From the IMG/VR virus record IMGVR_UViG_3300025132_000159, positions 1 to 32,445 of that record: DNA of 32,445 bases; one strand, written 5' to 3'. Origin of the DNA: a virus. Both the position numbers and the translations under genes were made by a program. Positions 17,278 to 24,559 of the stretch are shown here, one piece after another (the stretch's first letter is position 1; each line of letters opens with the position of its first letter). The notes under the pieces were generated by a model. It saw only the letters and a program-made list of their open reading frames with translations, searched no databases and was not told the origin of the DNA.

Positions 17278-18804
17278 TTAGACTGTTAAGGACAAGCCGC
17301 ACAGAACGCCGTTAGCGTTCGGGTGCTTGCAAATAAGCTGCATGTACCAAGCATAGTAGGCGCTGTAGACGTCACTTCCAGACACTCGCGACAGCACTGC
17401 TCCGTCATCGTCTGCCCACTTGCCAGGGCCAAGCTCGAGCACGCTCCAGCTTCCAAGGTTCAGGAAGATGATCATCCCCTTGGGAACATGCTGACCAGAC
17501 TTGATGGGAATGCCGCCGTACTTCAGCGTATCCACGTCAACGCCGACGTCATTACCAGACGCCATCTTGCGAGTGAAGTTGGTCGATGCAATGTTGCCGA
17601 TGAGCAGGTGAACGTAAGTAGCCTCCTGCATGTAGTTCATCAGCAAACAATCGGGGGCAAGACGTGACCCGACTTTTTGTCGAATCTCTGACAGCACTTC
17701 CTGCATCCGAGATGCGTTCAACGCTACGCGAGTCGCAGTTCCCGCTGTGCTCGCAGTCATGATGTTGCTTTTTAGCACCGGGTACGTGTCGGGCGTGGCC
17801 AAGTCATTACGCGGAACACCGCCAGTCCCAGGGATCGAAGTTTGGCCGCCAAGCTCCGGCAGAGAAAGGTTGCCGAAAATTCCAGTCACCTCAGGGTGCT
17901 TCGTCCCGGTAAAATAGCCAGAGGTTGTGTTACCGGTAAACCCAAACACAGCCGGTGATTGCCCTTGATACGGAGCAGTCGGGACCGCGTCATGGCCTTG
18001 GACTTCGTGAATAACAACCGCGCAGGCTACGCCAATTGCAGAAGTCACACCGCCGCTAGTCTCAGTAGTAAACGTGTCACCGGCAGCATCGCTTGCAAAC
18101 CGCAACTTAAGCGTAGACGCCGCTGCGTCGTACCCTGAAATGAAAATGCCCGCCAGTCCCGCAGCCGGAGCACCCGTCACGTCCACCTCTTCATAGGTGT
18201 CCATCCGAATCAGCTTGATACGAATCCAGCTCGCACCAGCGGCATCCGTCGGCTGAAGGGCAAGCGCCTGAAGTCGAGTAAACTCGCCGCTAAATTCCCA
18301 GTCTTTTGCCGCGCCACAGTCAGCCGGCAAATTTGCGCTTACGCCTGCTGCACCGACGGTTCCGTTAGACGCCTTGTACTCGTTAATGTAACCGATGCAC
18401 GTACCACCAGAGATGGTCATGCGGTCGGTAAAGTTCAGCACATCGTTGCGACAGCCATCAAGCTCGAGGTCTGCCCACGAGATAACGGCGCCAACACCCT
18501 TGGACTCAGCGGCAGCCATCGCTGCACGGTCTACCTGAATCCGACCGTAGATGCGCTTGTGTCGCACCTGCATCTTAACGGTCTCTTGGGAGTTGGCTGT
18601 CGGCAGCGAGCCATCATCGCTAACGCCCACGCCAATGTTACGGCCAGTCCGCAAGAACAGAACGCACATGTTGCCGTTCCACTCCACCACCTCTTTTTGG
18701 AACAAGTCCAACACGAGGTAGTCGCGGTTGAGCTGGTCTTCCAGCTCGCTCAAATAATAACGCTTAAGAATCCCTTCGAAAGTATCGATCGTAGTAGTCG
18801 CCAT
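17278..18804 (-). CDS. Major capsid protein, HK97-like with inserted domain, 508 aa
   Basis: This protein forms the head shell. The N-terminal region (about 1-110) includes a strand pair and E-loop-like segment (VVEWNGNMCVLFLRTGRN, VKMQVRHKRIYGRIQVDRAAM), followed by a spine-helix-like AAAESKGVGAVISWADLEL. About residues 140-330 are Gly/Thr/Ala-rich and beta-type, probably an inserted surface domain. The P- and A-domain features return at about 350-500 (LNASRMQEVLSEIRQKVG, PDCLLMNYMQEATYVHLL, LKYGGIPIKSGQHVPKGMI, FLNLGSWSVLELG). GGAGGAG lies 11 nt before the ATG. The gene follows the scaffold by 22 nt. Codon use appears more selective than in the left-end giant gene, as expected for the most abundant virion protein. 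Confidence 0.88.
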   Translation of the reverse strand: MATTTIDTFEGILKRYYLSELEDQLNRDYLVLDLFQKEVVEWNGNMCVLFLRTGRNIGVGVSDDGSLPTANSQETVKMQVRHKRIYGRIQVDRAAMAAAESKGVGAVISWADLELDGCRNDVLNFTDRMTISGGTCIGYINEYKASNGTVGAAGVSANLPADCGAAKDWEFSGEFTRLQALALQPTDAAGASWIRIKLIRMDTYEEVDVTGAPAAGLAGIFISGYDAAASTLKLRFASDAAGDTFTTETSGGVTSAIGVACAVVIHEVQGHDAVPTAPYQGQSPAVFGFTGNTTSGYFTGTKHPEVTGIFGNLSLPELGGQTSIPGTGGVPRNDLATPDTYPVLKSNIMTASTAGTATRVALNASRMQEVLSEIRQKVGSRLAPDCLLMNYMQEATYVHLLIGNIASTNFTRKMASGNDVGVDVDTLKYGGIPIKSGQHVPKGMIIFLNLGSWSVLELGPGKWADDDGAVLSRVSGSDVYSAYYAWYMQLICKHPNANGVLCGLSLTV

Positions 18805-18826
18805 GACTCATAGCTCTCCTCCGACC

Positions 18827-19762
18827 TTAGACTTCGTAGCGCGATGCGTCCTCTTTGCGGCGACGTTGGTCACGATTGCGGAGCCAGCTGCTAATTGCTT
18901 TGATGCCCTTTCCTTTTGGAGCATCTGCACTATCACTGGCCTCTGGTCTATTGACCCCTGACCCACCTGCTGGGCGCAATCTTGGGGCAGCCTTTGGCCG
19001 TCCTGATTGTCGCTTGCTGTGGCGTTCAAGTATCCGCTTTTCCTGCGCCTCGTACCACTCGATAGACTTCTTCGCTACGTCGTATAGGTCGGCATGTGGA
19101 TTAATCGTGATAGCTTGACGAAACACCGCCTCGGGATCCTCAAAGTATTCTTCAAGGTTTGGATGGGCATCCAGCACCTCATCTACCTCTGCGTAGAACG
19201 TATTCTCCGCTGAACTAGAGGCGTTTGATTTCACATTACGCTCAAGCGACTCAATCTTTTGAAGCAGCTTTTGCATCTGTGGGTTTTGCTCTTGCTGCTG
19301 AGAATCTTCCCCCAGCAGGTTTTCGAGCCAATCGTCGCTGGTGCTTTCCCGATTCTGAGAAGACGAGGACTCCAGGCGCTGCTCTAAAGAAGCAATCTTC
19401 TGCTCTAAAGCAGAAATGCTTTGCTCTCGCTGAGACAGCTGGCTTTGCGCCTCTTGACGTTTGCGCCGTTCACCATGAAGTGCTGATGCAGGAAAGCGGC
19501 CTCGACGACGGCGCCTTCGCTGCGTAGACTTCCCGGCCTTATTCTCTGAGGTGCTATCTTCGCCCTCAGCGTTCTGGCCGGTCCCTTCATCTTCTCCTGA
19601 TGCCGCAGGGGATGACGTCTCGCCCCCTGCGTAACCATCCGTACCGCTTCCTTTGGCATGTCCCGTTTCAGGCGTGCCCGAACTTTCGGCGGGAGGAGAT
19701 CCCCCGTCGAGCCCAAGGTCTGCCATCATAGCCGATTTTTGCTCAGCGTTCAGAACACTCAT
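18827..19762 (-). CDS. Scaffolding protein, 311 aa
   Basis: This is an internal assembly core protein lying between TerL and the capsid gene. About residues 15-75 are Gly/Ser/Glu-rich and disordered, and 80-88 hold a run of arginines (QRRRRRRGR). About 95-185 are an evident coiled coil (LSQREQSISALEQKIASLEQ, later LLQKIESLERNVKS). About 190-245 form a helical folded segment (AEVDEVLDAHPNLEEYFEDP). The C-terminal 50 residues are strongly basic, ending in RNRDQRRRKEDAS, which fits the basic capsid-binding helix at the C-terminus of P22-type scaffolds. The ribosome-binding site is GAGGTAAAGG. No protease is visible nearby. Confidence 0.85.
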   Translation of the reverse strand: MSVLNAEQKSAMMADLGLDGGSPPAESSGTPETGHAKGSGTDGYAGGETSSPAASGEDEGTGQNAEGEDSTSENKAGKSTQRRRRRRGRFPASALHGERRKRQEAQSQLSQREQSISALEQKIASLEQRLESSSSQNRESTSDDWLENLLGEDSQQQEQNPQMQKLLQKIESLERNVKSNASSSAENTFYAEVDEVLDAHPNLEEYFEDPEAVFRQAITINPHADLYDVAKKSIEWYEAQEKRILERHSKRQSGRPKAAPRLRPAGGSGVNRPEASDSADAPKGKGIKAISSWLRNRDQRRRKEDASRYEV

Positions 19763-19783
19763 TGCCTTTACCTCGTGCGGTTA

Positions 19784-21472
19784 TTAACCGAGCCGGCCTG
19801 TCTGGCCGAGCGCCTCGCTAGGGGAGGCGACAGAGGATGGATTCCCCTGCTTATCAAGAAAGCGATCTTTCTGATCGGGTAGATACATACCCGTTTGAGC
19901 CTCCCAGCGCAATCTTTCTTCAGGACCCGCAGGGGCCGTGGCCCACATTCGCTCCTGCTCTACCTGGAAAGTCTGGTCCATCCCCATCATCGCCAAAGCT
20001 GTCGCGATAATCATATCGTCCAAGCACCCAGGCGCAGCTTCACCACGCTGATTGTCACCGAACACAAACGTATTTACCTGTGATTTCGTAACCTTACAGC
20101 GCGGCTCGTACATCCCCTTGTTAAGGTACGCGGCAATTCTTTGCAGCATAAGCCACCTGCTGTCCTCTCTGGTAGCAAACCCTAACTGCTCTTTGTAGCG
20201 CGACTCCGCTCTGCGAGAATCGTATTTCACGCGGCGATAAATATAAGGGTAACCCTCGTCTACAAGGTAGTTGAGGATAACAATTCCGTTGGCGTTGATC
20301 TCAGGAACAACCATCGCCCCGTACTTAGTTGCTACCTCAAGAACCATCTTAGCAAAATCGGATGGCCTAATCTTGCCGTTGTATTTGTAGACATCACGCG
20401 GGTGCTCTTTGTCGCTGACGTCCAACACCTTAATAGCACTGTCAGAGCCAAACGGAGAGCCCGATGCAGTGTCGCATCCAAGCACATATATCTTGTACCT
20501 CTTCGGCTCCTCAAAGACTTCAGCCCCATTATCAGCCTTCACAAACTCGTAATAAGGCTCGAAGAAGCGGTCAGAGGTGGCGATAAACGCCATGTTAGCG
20601 TTACAAGGGCGCTCCTGGCAGAAGGACTTCCACGAACCTCCACACTTAGTGTCTAACGTGTATTGGCCCCAATAGACCTGCTTCTTCTTCAGTCTTTGCT
20701 GTATAGCCAGGTCGTGCAGCTTAGGGTGGATTTCCTTGGGCTTTTGAGAGCGAACGGCAGTCGGGTCGTGCTGCCACCCAATAAACAGCTTCTCAAAACC
20801 GTTATTCTCTACCCACAAATCGTAAACCCTGTTGCGGCCACGAGCCGTCGTCTCCAACACAATGTCAGGGTTGTCAGACGCAGTGTTCAAGACAGCGTTC
20901 ATGACGTCGTCAAAGTTCCCGTACTTAGCAGCCTCGGTCATGTGGATGTAGTTGAACGTAGCTGAACGAGCGCCCTCGGCGCCTCGTCCTGCTGTAATCG
21001 CTAAGATGTAGCCATCATGGTTAAACTCCATCTCATTGCGGTTATCCGTCTTGAGCTGGAACCACTTAACGCTTTTCATCCAAGTCGGTAAGTACTTGTA
21101 ATAACGACTATAAATACGAAACACGTACCTCGTGGACGTTGCATCTAGCGAAGTGACGATTGCCTCGTGACCAAAGTTAAACATCACCTTCCAGAAATAG
21201 AAGGCGCTAATAACGGTAGTGAGCCCTAGCTTTCTGCTTTTAACGATAAGCGTGTTGCGGTTTTTGGCTCGAGACTTAAGCCACATCATCTGGGCTGGCC
21301 AGGGGTCTAAGTTGACGAGCCTTTTAGCCCTGTCTCTGATTCGGAGGTAGTTCCTAGAAAAGTACAGAAACGATTTCGCGCACCGCCTGAGCTCCCTTCG
21401 CTGCCACGGAGTAAGGTCTTTGAGATCGTCTACCCAAGACGTGTCTATAGCGGCTGCTTCTTCTTTGGTCAT
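19784..21472 (-). CDS. terL: Terminase large subunit, 562 aa
   Basis: This is the ATPase/nuclease of the DNA-packaging motor. Residues 76-86 (IVKSRKLGLTT) are the terminase-style Walker A loop, 175-181 (YIHMTEA) the Walker B/catalytic Glu region with E180, and 207-213 (ETTARGR) the coupling motif. The C-terminal RNase H-like nuclease shows CDTASGSPFGSDSA with D334, PEINANG with E391, and CLDDMI with D485/D486. The length is usual for this family. It starts inside the TerS stop (ATGA overlap). The absence of a homing insert or frameshift suggests it is functional. TerL type, and so the packaging strategy (headful or cos), cannot be decided without a tree. Confidence 0.95.
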   Translation of the reverse strand: MTKEEAAAIDTSWVDDLKDLTPWQRRELRRCAKSFLYFSRNYLRIRDRAKRLVNLDPWPAQMMWLKSRAKNRNTLIVKSRKLGLTTVISAFYFWKVMFNFGHEAIVTSLDATSTRYVFRIYSRYYKYLPTWMKSVKWFQLKTDNRNEMEFNHDGYILAITAGRGAEGARSATFNYIHMTEAAKYGNFDDVMNAVLNTASDNPDIVLETTARGRNRVYDLWVENNGFEKLFIGWQHDPTAVRSQKPKEIHPKLHDLAIQQRLKKKQVYWGQYTLDTKCGGSWKSFCQERPCNANMAFIATSDRFFEPYYEFVKADNGAEVFEEPKRYKIYVLGCDTASGSPFGSDSAIKVLDVSDKEHPRDVYKYNGKIRPSDFAKMVLEVATKYGAMVVPEINANGIVILNYLVDEGYPYIYRRVKYDSRRAESRYKEQLGFATREDSRWLMLQRIAAYLNKGMYEPRCKVTKSQVNTFVFGDNQRGEAAPGCLDDMIIATALAMMGMDQTFQVEQERMWATAPAGPEERLRWEAQTGMYLPDQKDRFLDKQGNPSSVASPSEALGQTGRLG

Positions 21473-22011
21473 TCGTACAGCTCGTCGTCACTCACGTCAG
21501 CATCGTGCTCGTCCACCTCTAAATCGAGCACCTTAATCTCTGGCGGCAGCTCAGTTGGCACCCCGCCTCTTGTTATCTCCACAATCTTTGCTTTCTTGAT
21601 TGTGTTCTTTAGCTCTTGCTCCTCAGCCTGTAGCTCAGCAAGACGCTCTTTAAGGTGCGTTGACACCTTTCCGTCAGTTCTAAAGCGGCTGTCTCCCACT
21701 TCAAGCAGCCATTTAGCGGCACGCCAGTCATCGGCAGCAGACTCTCTTACTTTTAAAACAAGCCCCATTAAAGAGTCTGCGTGGGCTCTTTGGCACCTGT
21801 CCCAGAACCTTAAGTAATCGCAATTCGCGTCTGTAGTGTCAGATGCCTTAAAGACTTCCATTAGCTGCCGCTCGCTAAGGCCTACTGACGCTGCTGCTGA
21901 ACCAAACGGCATTCCGCTTGTAAGGTTTCGTACTATGATCCCTCTTTCACGCGCCTTAGGTAGAGCCGGTTTTGGTTGCCCTGGTACGCGCTTGTCCTCT
22001 TCCACAGCCAT
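21469..22011 (-). CDS. terS: Terminase small subunit, 180 aa
   Basis: The product recognises phage DNA and loads TerL. I choose ATG at 22011 (MAVEEDKRVPG) because GGAGG lies exactly 7 nt before it; an in-frame ATG at 22026 lies on the wrong side of that site. About residues 25-60 form a helix-turn-helix-like DNA-binding region (GMPFGSAAASVGLSERQLMEV). About 75-120 match the usual TerS pattern (ADSLMGLVLKVRES, DDWRAAKWLLEVGDSRF). A coiled coil follows (ERLAELQAEEQELKNTIKKA), with an acidic tail DEHDADVSDDELYE. The start overlaps 79 nt of the upstream winged-helix-like gene, and the stop overlaps terL. Confidence 0.85.
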   Translation of the reverse strand: MAVEEDKRVPGQPKPALPKARERGIIVRNLTSGMPFGSAAASVGLSERQLMEVFKASDTTDANCDYLRFWDRCQRAHADSLMGLVLKVRESAADDWRAAKWLLEVGDSRFRTDGKVSTHLKERLAELQAEEQELKNTIKKAKIVEITRGGVPTELPPEIKVLDLEVDEHDADVSDDELYE

Positions 22012-22385
22012 TCGTTTCGCCTCCATTTAGACTTTTTAGCCTTTCTCTCAATAAGCCCTTTGTTTTCAAGGCGTTCCAATGCGTAGTGCAGTTGTACGCG
22101 ACCTATGGTCGGCATCCCGTACATCCTAATCCTGACCCTAAGGTCGTCTCGCTCCATCCAGTCGCCGTTAAGTGCGCGATAAGTAATGCGCTCTAGCCTT
22201 CCTTTGAGGTACACTGGGCTCTGTTCTTTTTTAATGGTGTTCTCACCTCGAGTGGGTGATGGGGGACTTCCCGACTTTTCTTCATCACCCTTTTCCATTT
22301 CTTGAGCAGCCGGTAATGCGCCGTAGATTCTCCGCACCGTTTTTTCCCGCCGGACCTGACGGCTCTGGCCTCCGCTGTTCTCCAT
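21933..22385 (-). CDS. Probable winged-helix DNA-binding protein, 150 aa
   Basis: ATG at 22385 lies 7 nt behind AAAGGAG, a strong ribosome-binding site located inside the transglycosylase gene. The first 50 residues are charged and flexible. About residues 58-130 resemble a winged-helix domain: YLKGRLERITYRALN, then RDDLRVRIRMYG, TIGRVQLHYALERLENKGLI, then a basic wing (ERKAKKSKWRRN). Because it precedes terS, it may regulate late genes or help recognise the packaging site. It overlaps the transglycosylase by 193 nt and terS by 79 nt, both out of frame, so its reality rests on the good start and the domain-like sequence. Confidence 0.65.
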   Translation of the reverse strand: MENSGGQSRQVRREKTVRRIYGALPAAQEMEKGDEEKSGSPPSPTRGENTIKKEQSPVYLKGRLERITYRALNGDWMERDDLRVRIRMYGMPTIGRVQLHYALERLENKGLIERKAKKSKWRRNEWLWKRTSAYQGNQNRLYLRRVKEGS

Positions 22386-22795
22386 AGTCGCTCTCCTTTG
22401 TGTTTACAGAGCTTGCGCGTCTTCTTAAGCTGCCTAACTACGTGATGCAGGTATGTCTCTACCGAGTGGTGCGCGTTCCATCTATCCACTCCGTAGCGGC
22501 GCTCCCACCAGGGCCATAGCTGGGCAAAGCCCTTAGCCATGCATTTCCCGTAGCCGTAGTTGCAATCGCCTAGCGCCAAAGGGCGATATCCAGACTCAAC
22601 ACACCCCGTGCTTAGCGTGATGCCTCTCATAGACGCTGGGACATTGGCCGAATCTTCCAGGCGCAGCACAGAGAGGAGAAACCAGGGGTCAGGGTCTCGA
22701 GCATTACGACAAGTCACCGCCTGCTCCACAATCTCTCTTTCCTCGAGAGAGGGAGGCATCCCCAATACAGACAGGGCCATCATGGTGGCGATCAT
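22193..22795 (-). CDS. SLT-like lytic transglycosylase / endolysin candidate, 200 aa
   Basis: A probable peptidoglycan-degrading enzyme of the GH23 type. LSTGCVESGYRPLALGD (about residues 61-77) fits the catalytic Glu motif of this family, with E67 as the likely catalytic residue. AKGFAQLWPWW (87-97) fits the following G-x-x-Q-L motif, and a further helix contains YGVDRWNAHHSVETYLHHV. The N-terminus (MIATMMALSVLG) is mildly hydrophobic but lacks a typical basic n-region, so export is uncertain. The last 80 residues are strongly basic. Start and stop of the upstream gene overlap (ATGA). From about residue 137 on, the DNA also encodes the next gene in another frame. It may serve lysis or DNA entry. 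Confidence 0.78.
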   Translation of the reverse strand: MIATMMALSVLGMPPSLEEREIVEQAVTCRNARDPDPWFLLSVLRLEDSANVPASMRGITLSTGCVESGYRPLALGDCNYGYGKCMAKGFAQLWPWWERRYGVDRWNAHHSVETYLHHVVRQLKKTRKLCKHKGERLWRTAEARAVRSGGKKRCGESTAHYRLLKKWKRVMKKSREVPHHPLEVRTPLKKNRAQCTSKEG

Positions 22796-23007
22796 GCCTT
22801 GTACCTCTCTCTGTCCTCCTCAGTAGCCTTGCGGGCAATCCTTGAAGCAGGCACCACAACAACACGGCCATCAGGACGCTGAACGCGAGCACGGTTAGAC
22901 CCACCCGTGTAACGAACCCCCTCAAACACAACCAAAGTGTGCTTGCACGTAAACGCACCCATGCGCTCAACATAAAGCTCACCCTCTTCCATATCTACAA
23001 GTCGCAT
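22792..23007 (-). CDS. Small protein of unknown function, 71 aa
   Basis: GGAGG lies 7 nt before the ATG, inside the end of the resolvase gene, and the two genes overlap by 13 nt. The sequence has a short beta-rich pattern (GELYVERMGAFTCKHTLVVFEGVRY, then GRVVVVPASRIARKA) with a basic tail, like a small SH3- or OB-like fold. That is only an impression. Family not recognised. It is followed immediately by the transglycosylase with an ATGA overlap, so all three genes form one translation unit. Confidence 0.7.
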   Translation of the reverse strand: MRLVDMEEGELYVERMGAFTCKHTLVVFEGVRYTGGSNRARVQRPDGRVVVVPASRIARKATEEDRERYKA

Positions 23008-23402
23008 ATCGTAACCTCCATACGAGGCTCCCCACCTCGCTCTGAATATCGCTTCTTAGCCACTAAATCGACTACCTGGGCATCATCACCCCACAAACAC
23101 GCACAACCATCCAAAACAGCCTTCACATAGTTGTCTATGTCAGGACGGGTAGGACAAGGAAGCAAACCATCAGGGTCAGACTTCCGCATCAAACGCTTAG
23201 GACGTGGAACAACCGCTAACAACTCCACACGCAAAGGACCCTCAAACACACCCTTTTTAGCCAGCTGAGCGCATTGAGAAACTAACCGCTCATAGGCGCG
23301 AGTTGCTTTAGGCGTAAACGCCCTAGCGTGCCCATTACGAACCGTTACGCGAGGTCTACCCTTAGCCTTAGGTGGACCAGGGATTGAGAAATGGATTTCC
23401 AT
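22995..23402 (-). CDS. rusA: RusA-type Holliday junction resolvase, 135 aa
   Basis: This is an endonuclease that cuts branched DNA, helping to resolve recombination intermediates before packaging. The N-terminus (IHFSIPGPPKAKGRPRV) is the classic RusA start, and RPDIDNYVKAVLDG (87-99) is the family signature with D88, D90 and D98. GDDAQVVDLVAKK (105-117) supplies the second acidic pair and basic residues. The length matches RusA (about 120 aa). There is no strong ribosome-binding site before ATG at 23402. It heads a run of overlapping genes leading into packaging, which fits a role at the replication-to-packaging switch together with the ERF-type recombination genes of the early region. Confidence 0.93.
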   Translation of the reverse strand: MEIHFSIPGPPKAKGRPRVTVRNGHARAFTPKATRAYERLVSQCAQLAKKGVFEGPLRVELLAVVPRPKRLMRKSDPDGLLPCPTRPDIDNYVKAVLDGCACLWGDDAQVVDLVAKKRYSERGGEPRMEVTICDL

Positions 23403-23609
23403 TTTTTAGCCGTGCTCGGGAAATTGGTTAGCCAGGGGTATTTTAATCCCAAAACCCGATGGTACCCCTGTCCATCCACACCCCTAAAATGAGGGGGTAT
23501 CAATTAAATATCAATTGCTTACGGCCATTTCCACATGGGGAGCCTGGCTTTGATGAGCTCTAGAACAATCGACTAGGGGATATCATTTGCTAGTGGATGT
23601 TTTTGGCTA
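23403..23609 (-). promoter_or_regulatory. Gene-free stretch with palindromes upstream of the resolvase-packaging run
   Basis: No ORF is supported here. It contains ACCCC-TAAAATGAG-GGGGT (23480-23498), an interrupted palindrome. It also has two copies of TATCAATT 11 nt apart (23498-23505 and 23509-23516), about one helical turn, which read TTGATA-like on the minus strand. A third element (23435-23450) reads GGGATTAAAATACCCC on the minus strand. TAAAAT in it resembles a -10 box, but I find no matching -35 box. A leftward promoter and operator for the late operon is likely from position, but not proven. Confidence 0.45.
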
Positions 23610-24113
23610 TCAACCATCCTCCGTCATGCGTTTATCCTGCCCTACACAGGCCTTGCGAACGATTCCCATCGTTTCAATAACCGCGCTCAGAAGCTCAATC
23701 CCTAATGATTCTGCTAACTTGTCGTCAATCTTCCACGTTGCAGTCTCTACCGCCAGATCATACAGCTTCATAAGAGCTTCGCGGGCTATCCTGTGTGACG
23801 GTCTTAGTGTCTCAGTCTGTATAGGCTCTAGGCTGTCAACTAGTGGCTGAAGCTTCCGAACTAGCAGGCCTTGAAGAGTCCTGATTCGTGAGACCGTGTC
23901 ACTTAAGCCCGTGTGGCTAGACTTGTCGGGGTCTATAGCTAATAGGCTCAGCCTAAGCTGGCCTATGGTCTCAATAAAGACTGACTCTAGGACGTGTGCA
24001 GGAGGTGTGCCTTGATACCTAATGATAGGGATATCCTTATCATTATATAGGCTCGATTCTTTGTCCTGATTAACAAGAGAAATATCTGTGCTTTCTTTAA
24101 CCATTTCAGACAT
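23610..24113 (-). CDS. Unknown protein, 167 aa, first leftward gene
   Basis: Family not recognised. The N-terminal 40 residues are charged and polar (MSEMVKESTDISLVNQ). About residues 40-167 are a set of amphipathic helices (VLESVFIETIGQLRLSLLAI, VSRIRTLQGLLVRKLQPLVD, HRIAREALMKLYDLAVETA), giving an all-helical appearance. ATG at 24113 is used here; ATG at 24104 is an equal alternative, as neither has a strong ribosome-binding site. It is divergent from the plus-strand genes across a 211-bp gap and separated from the resolvase by 207 bp, so it is probably its own transcription unit. A regulatory role is possible from position only. Confidence 0.65.
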   Translation of the reverse strand: MSEMVKESTDISLVNQDKESSLYNDKDIPIIRYQGTPPAHVLESVFIETIGQLRLSLLAIDPDKSSHTGLSDTVSRIRTLQGLLVRKLQPLVDSLEPIQTETLRPSHRIAREALMKLYDLAVETATWKIDDKLAESLGIELLSAVIETMGIVRKACVGQDKRMTEDG

Positions 24114-24194
24114 TTGGACAGCACCGTTACCGTAGGCTGACAGGTAGCGTCGTAGTTGGGGCGTTGTTTATCATGGATTCGCATTCTGGTAAAC

Positions 24195-24211
24195 CCCTAA
24201 AATTATTAGGG
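24195..24211. promoter_or_regulatory. Palindrome in the divergent intergenic region
   Basis: The 211 bp between the leftward (24113) and rightward (24325) genes holds no ORF. In its middle lies CCCTAA-AATTA-TTAGGG, a perfect 6-bp inverted repeat with a 5-nt centre. The same ACCCCTAAAAT string occurs at 23480-23490. Placed between two divergent starts, it would suit an operator. A clear sigma70 promoter is not visible nearby; only weak matches exist. Confidence 0.45.
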
Positions 24212-24324
24212 AAACATGATTTACGCTTAACTTGGTGATCTTTTTCTGTGTCGTGTCTCTTGCGCTACATGATTCATGCATGTACTGTGCTCGAGTATTC
24301 ACTCACACAACGGAGTTTAAGATC

Positions 24325-24495
24325 ATGAGTCACCCAGTAACTCGAGCTATCACAATGAAAATGCACGACCGCTACCTTTACATCGAAAGCCTTAAGAAGG
24401 ATCTGGAAATAGCGCGCCAAAACGTCGATCGGGACGTTGCGCGTTGGAAACGTGCTGTCGCTGCTTACCGCGCTACGGTTGAAAGCACGGACTAA
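24325..24495 (+). CDS. Small helical protein, 56 aa
   Basis: I choose ATG at 24325 because CGGAG lies 9 nt before it; a longer frame from 24232 would begin in the promoter region with an unlikely hydrophobic N-terminus. The sequence is one long charged helix (RYLYIESLKKDLEIARQNVD, then WKRAVAAYRATVE). Family not recognised. It is the first rightward gene and is followed by a good hairpin terminator, so it is probably expressed early and alone, or limits readthrough into the next gene. Confidence 0.65.
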   Translation: MSHPVTRAITMKMHDRYLYIESLKKDLEIARQNVDRDVARWKRAVAAYRATVESTD

Positions 24496-24515
24496 GGCCT
24501 TATCTCTTCTCACCG

Positions 24516-24541
24516 TGCCCGATCCATGGTCGGGCATTTTT
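24516..24541 (+). terminator. Rho-independent terminator after the 56-aa gene
   Basis: A perfect 7-bp stem TGCCCGA / TCGGGCA with a 7-nt loop is followed by TTTTTA. It lies 20 nt after the stop at 24495 and 19 nt before the next start, so it probably acts as a partial terminator or attenuator between the two genes. Confidence 0.85.
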
Positions 24542-24559
24542 ATATCCGGAGTTCTCACA

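Noticed and set aside
24232-24324. Hydrophobic N-terminal extension of the 56-aa protein
   Set aside because: No ribosome-binding site, and it lies in the likely promoter region; CGGAG precedes ATG 24325.
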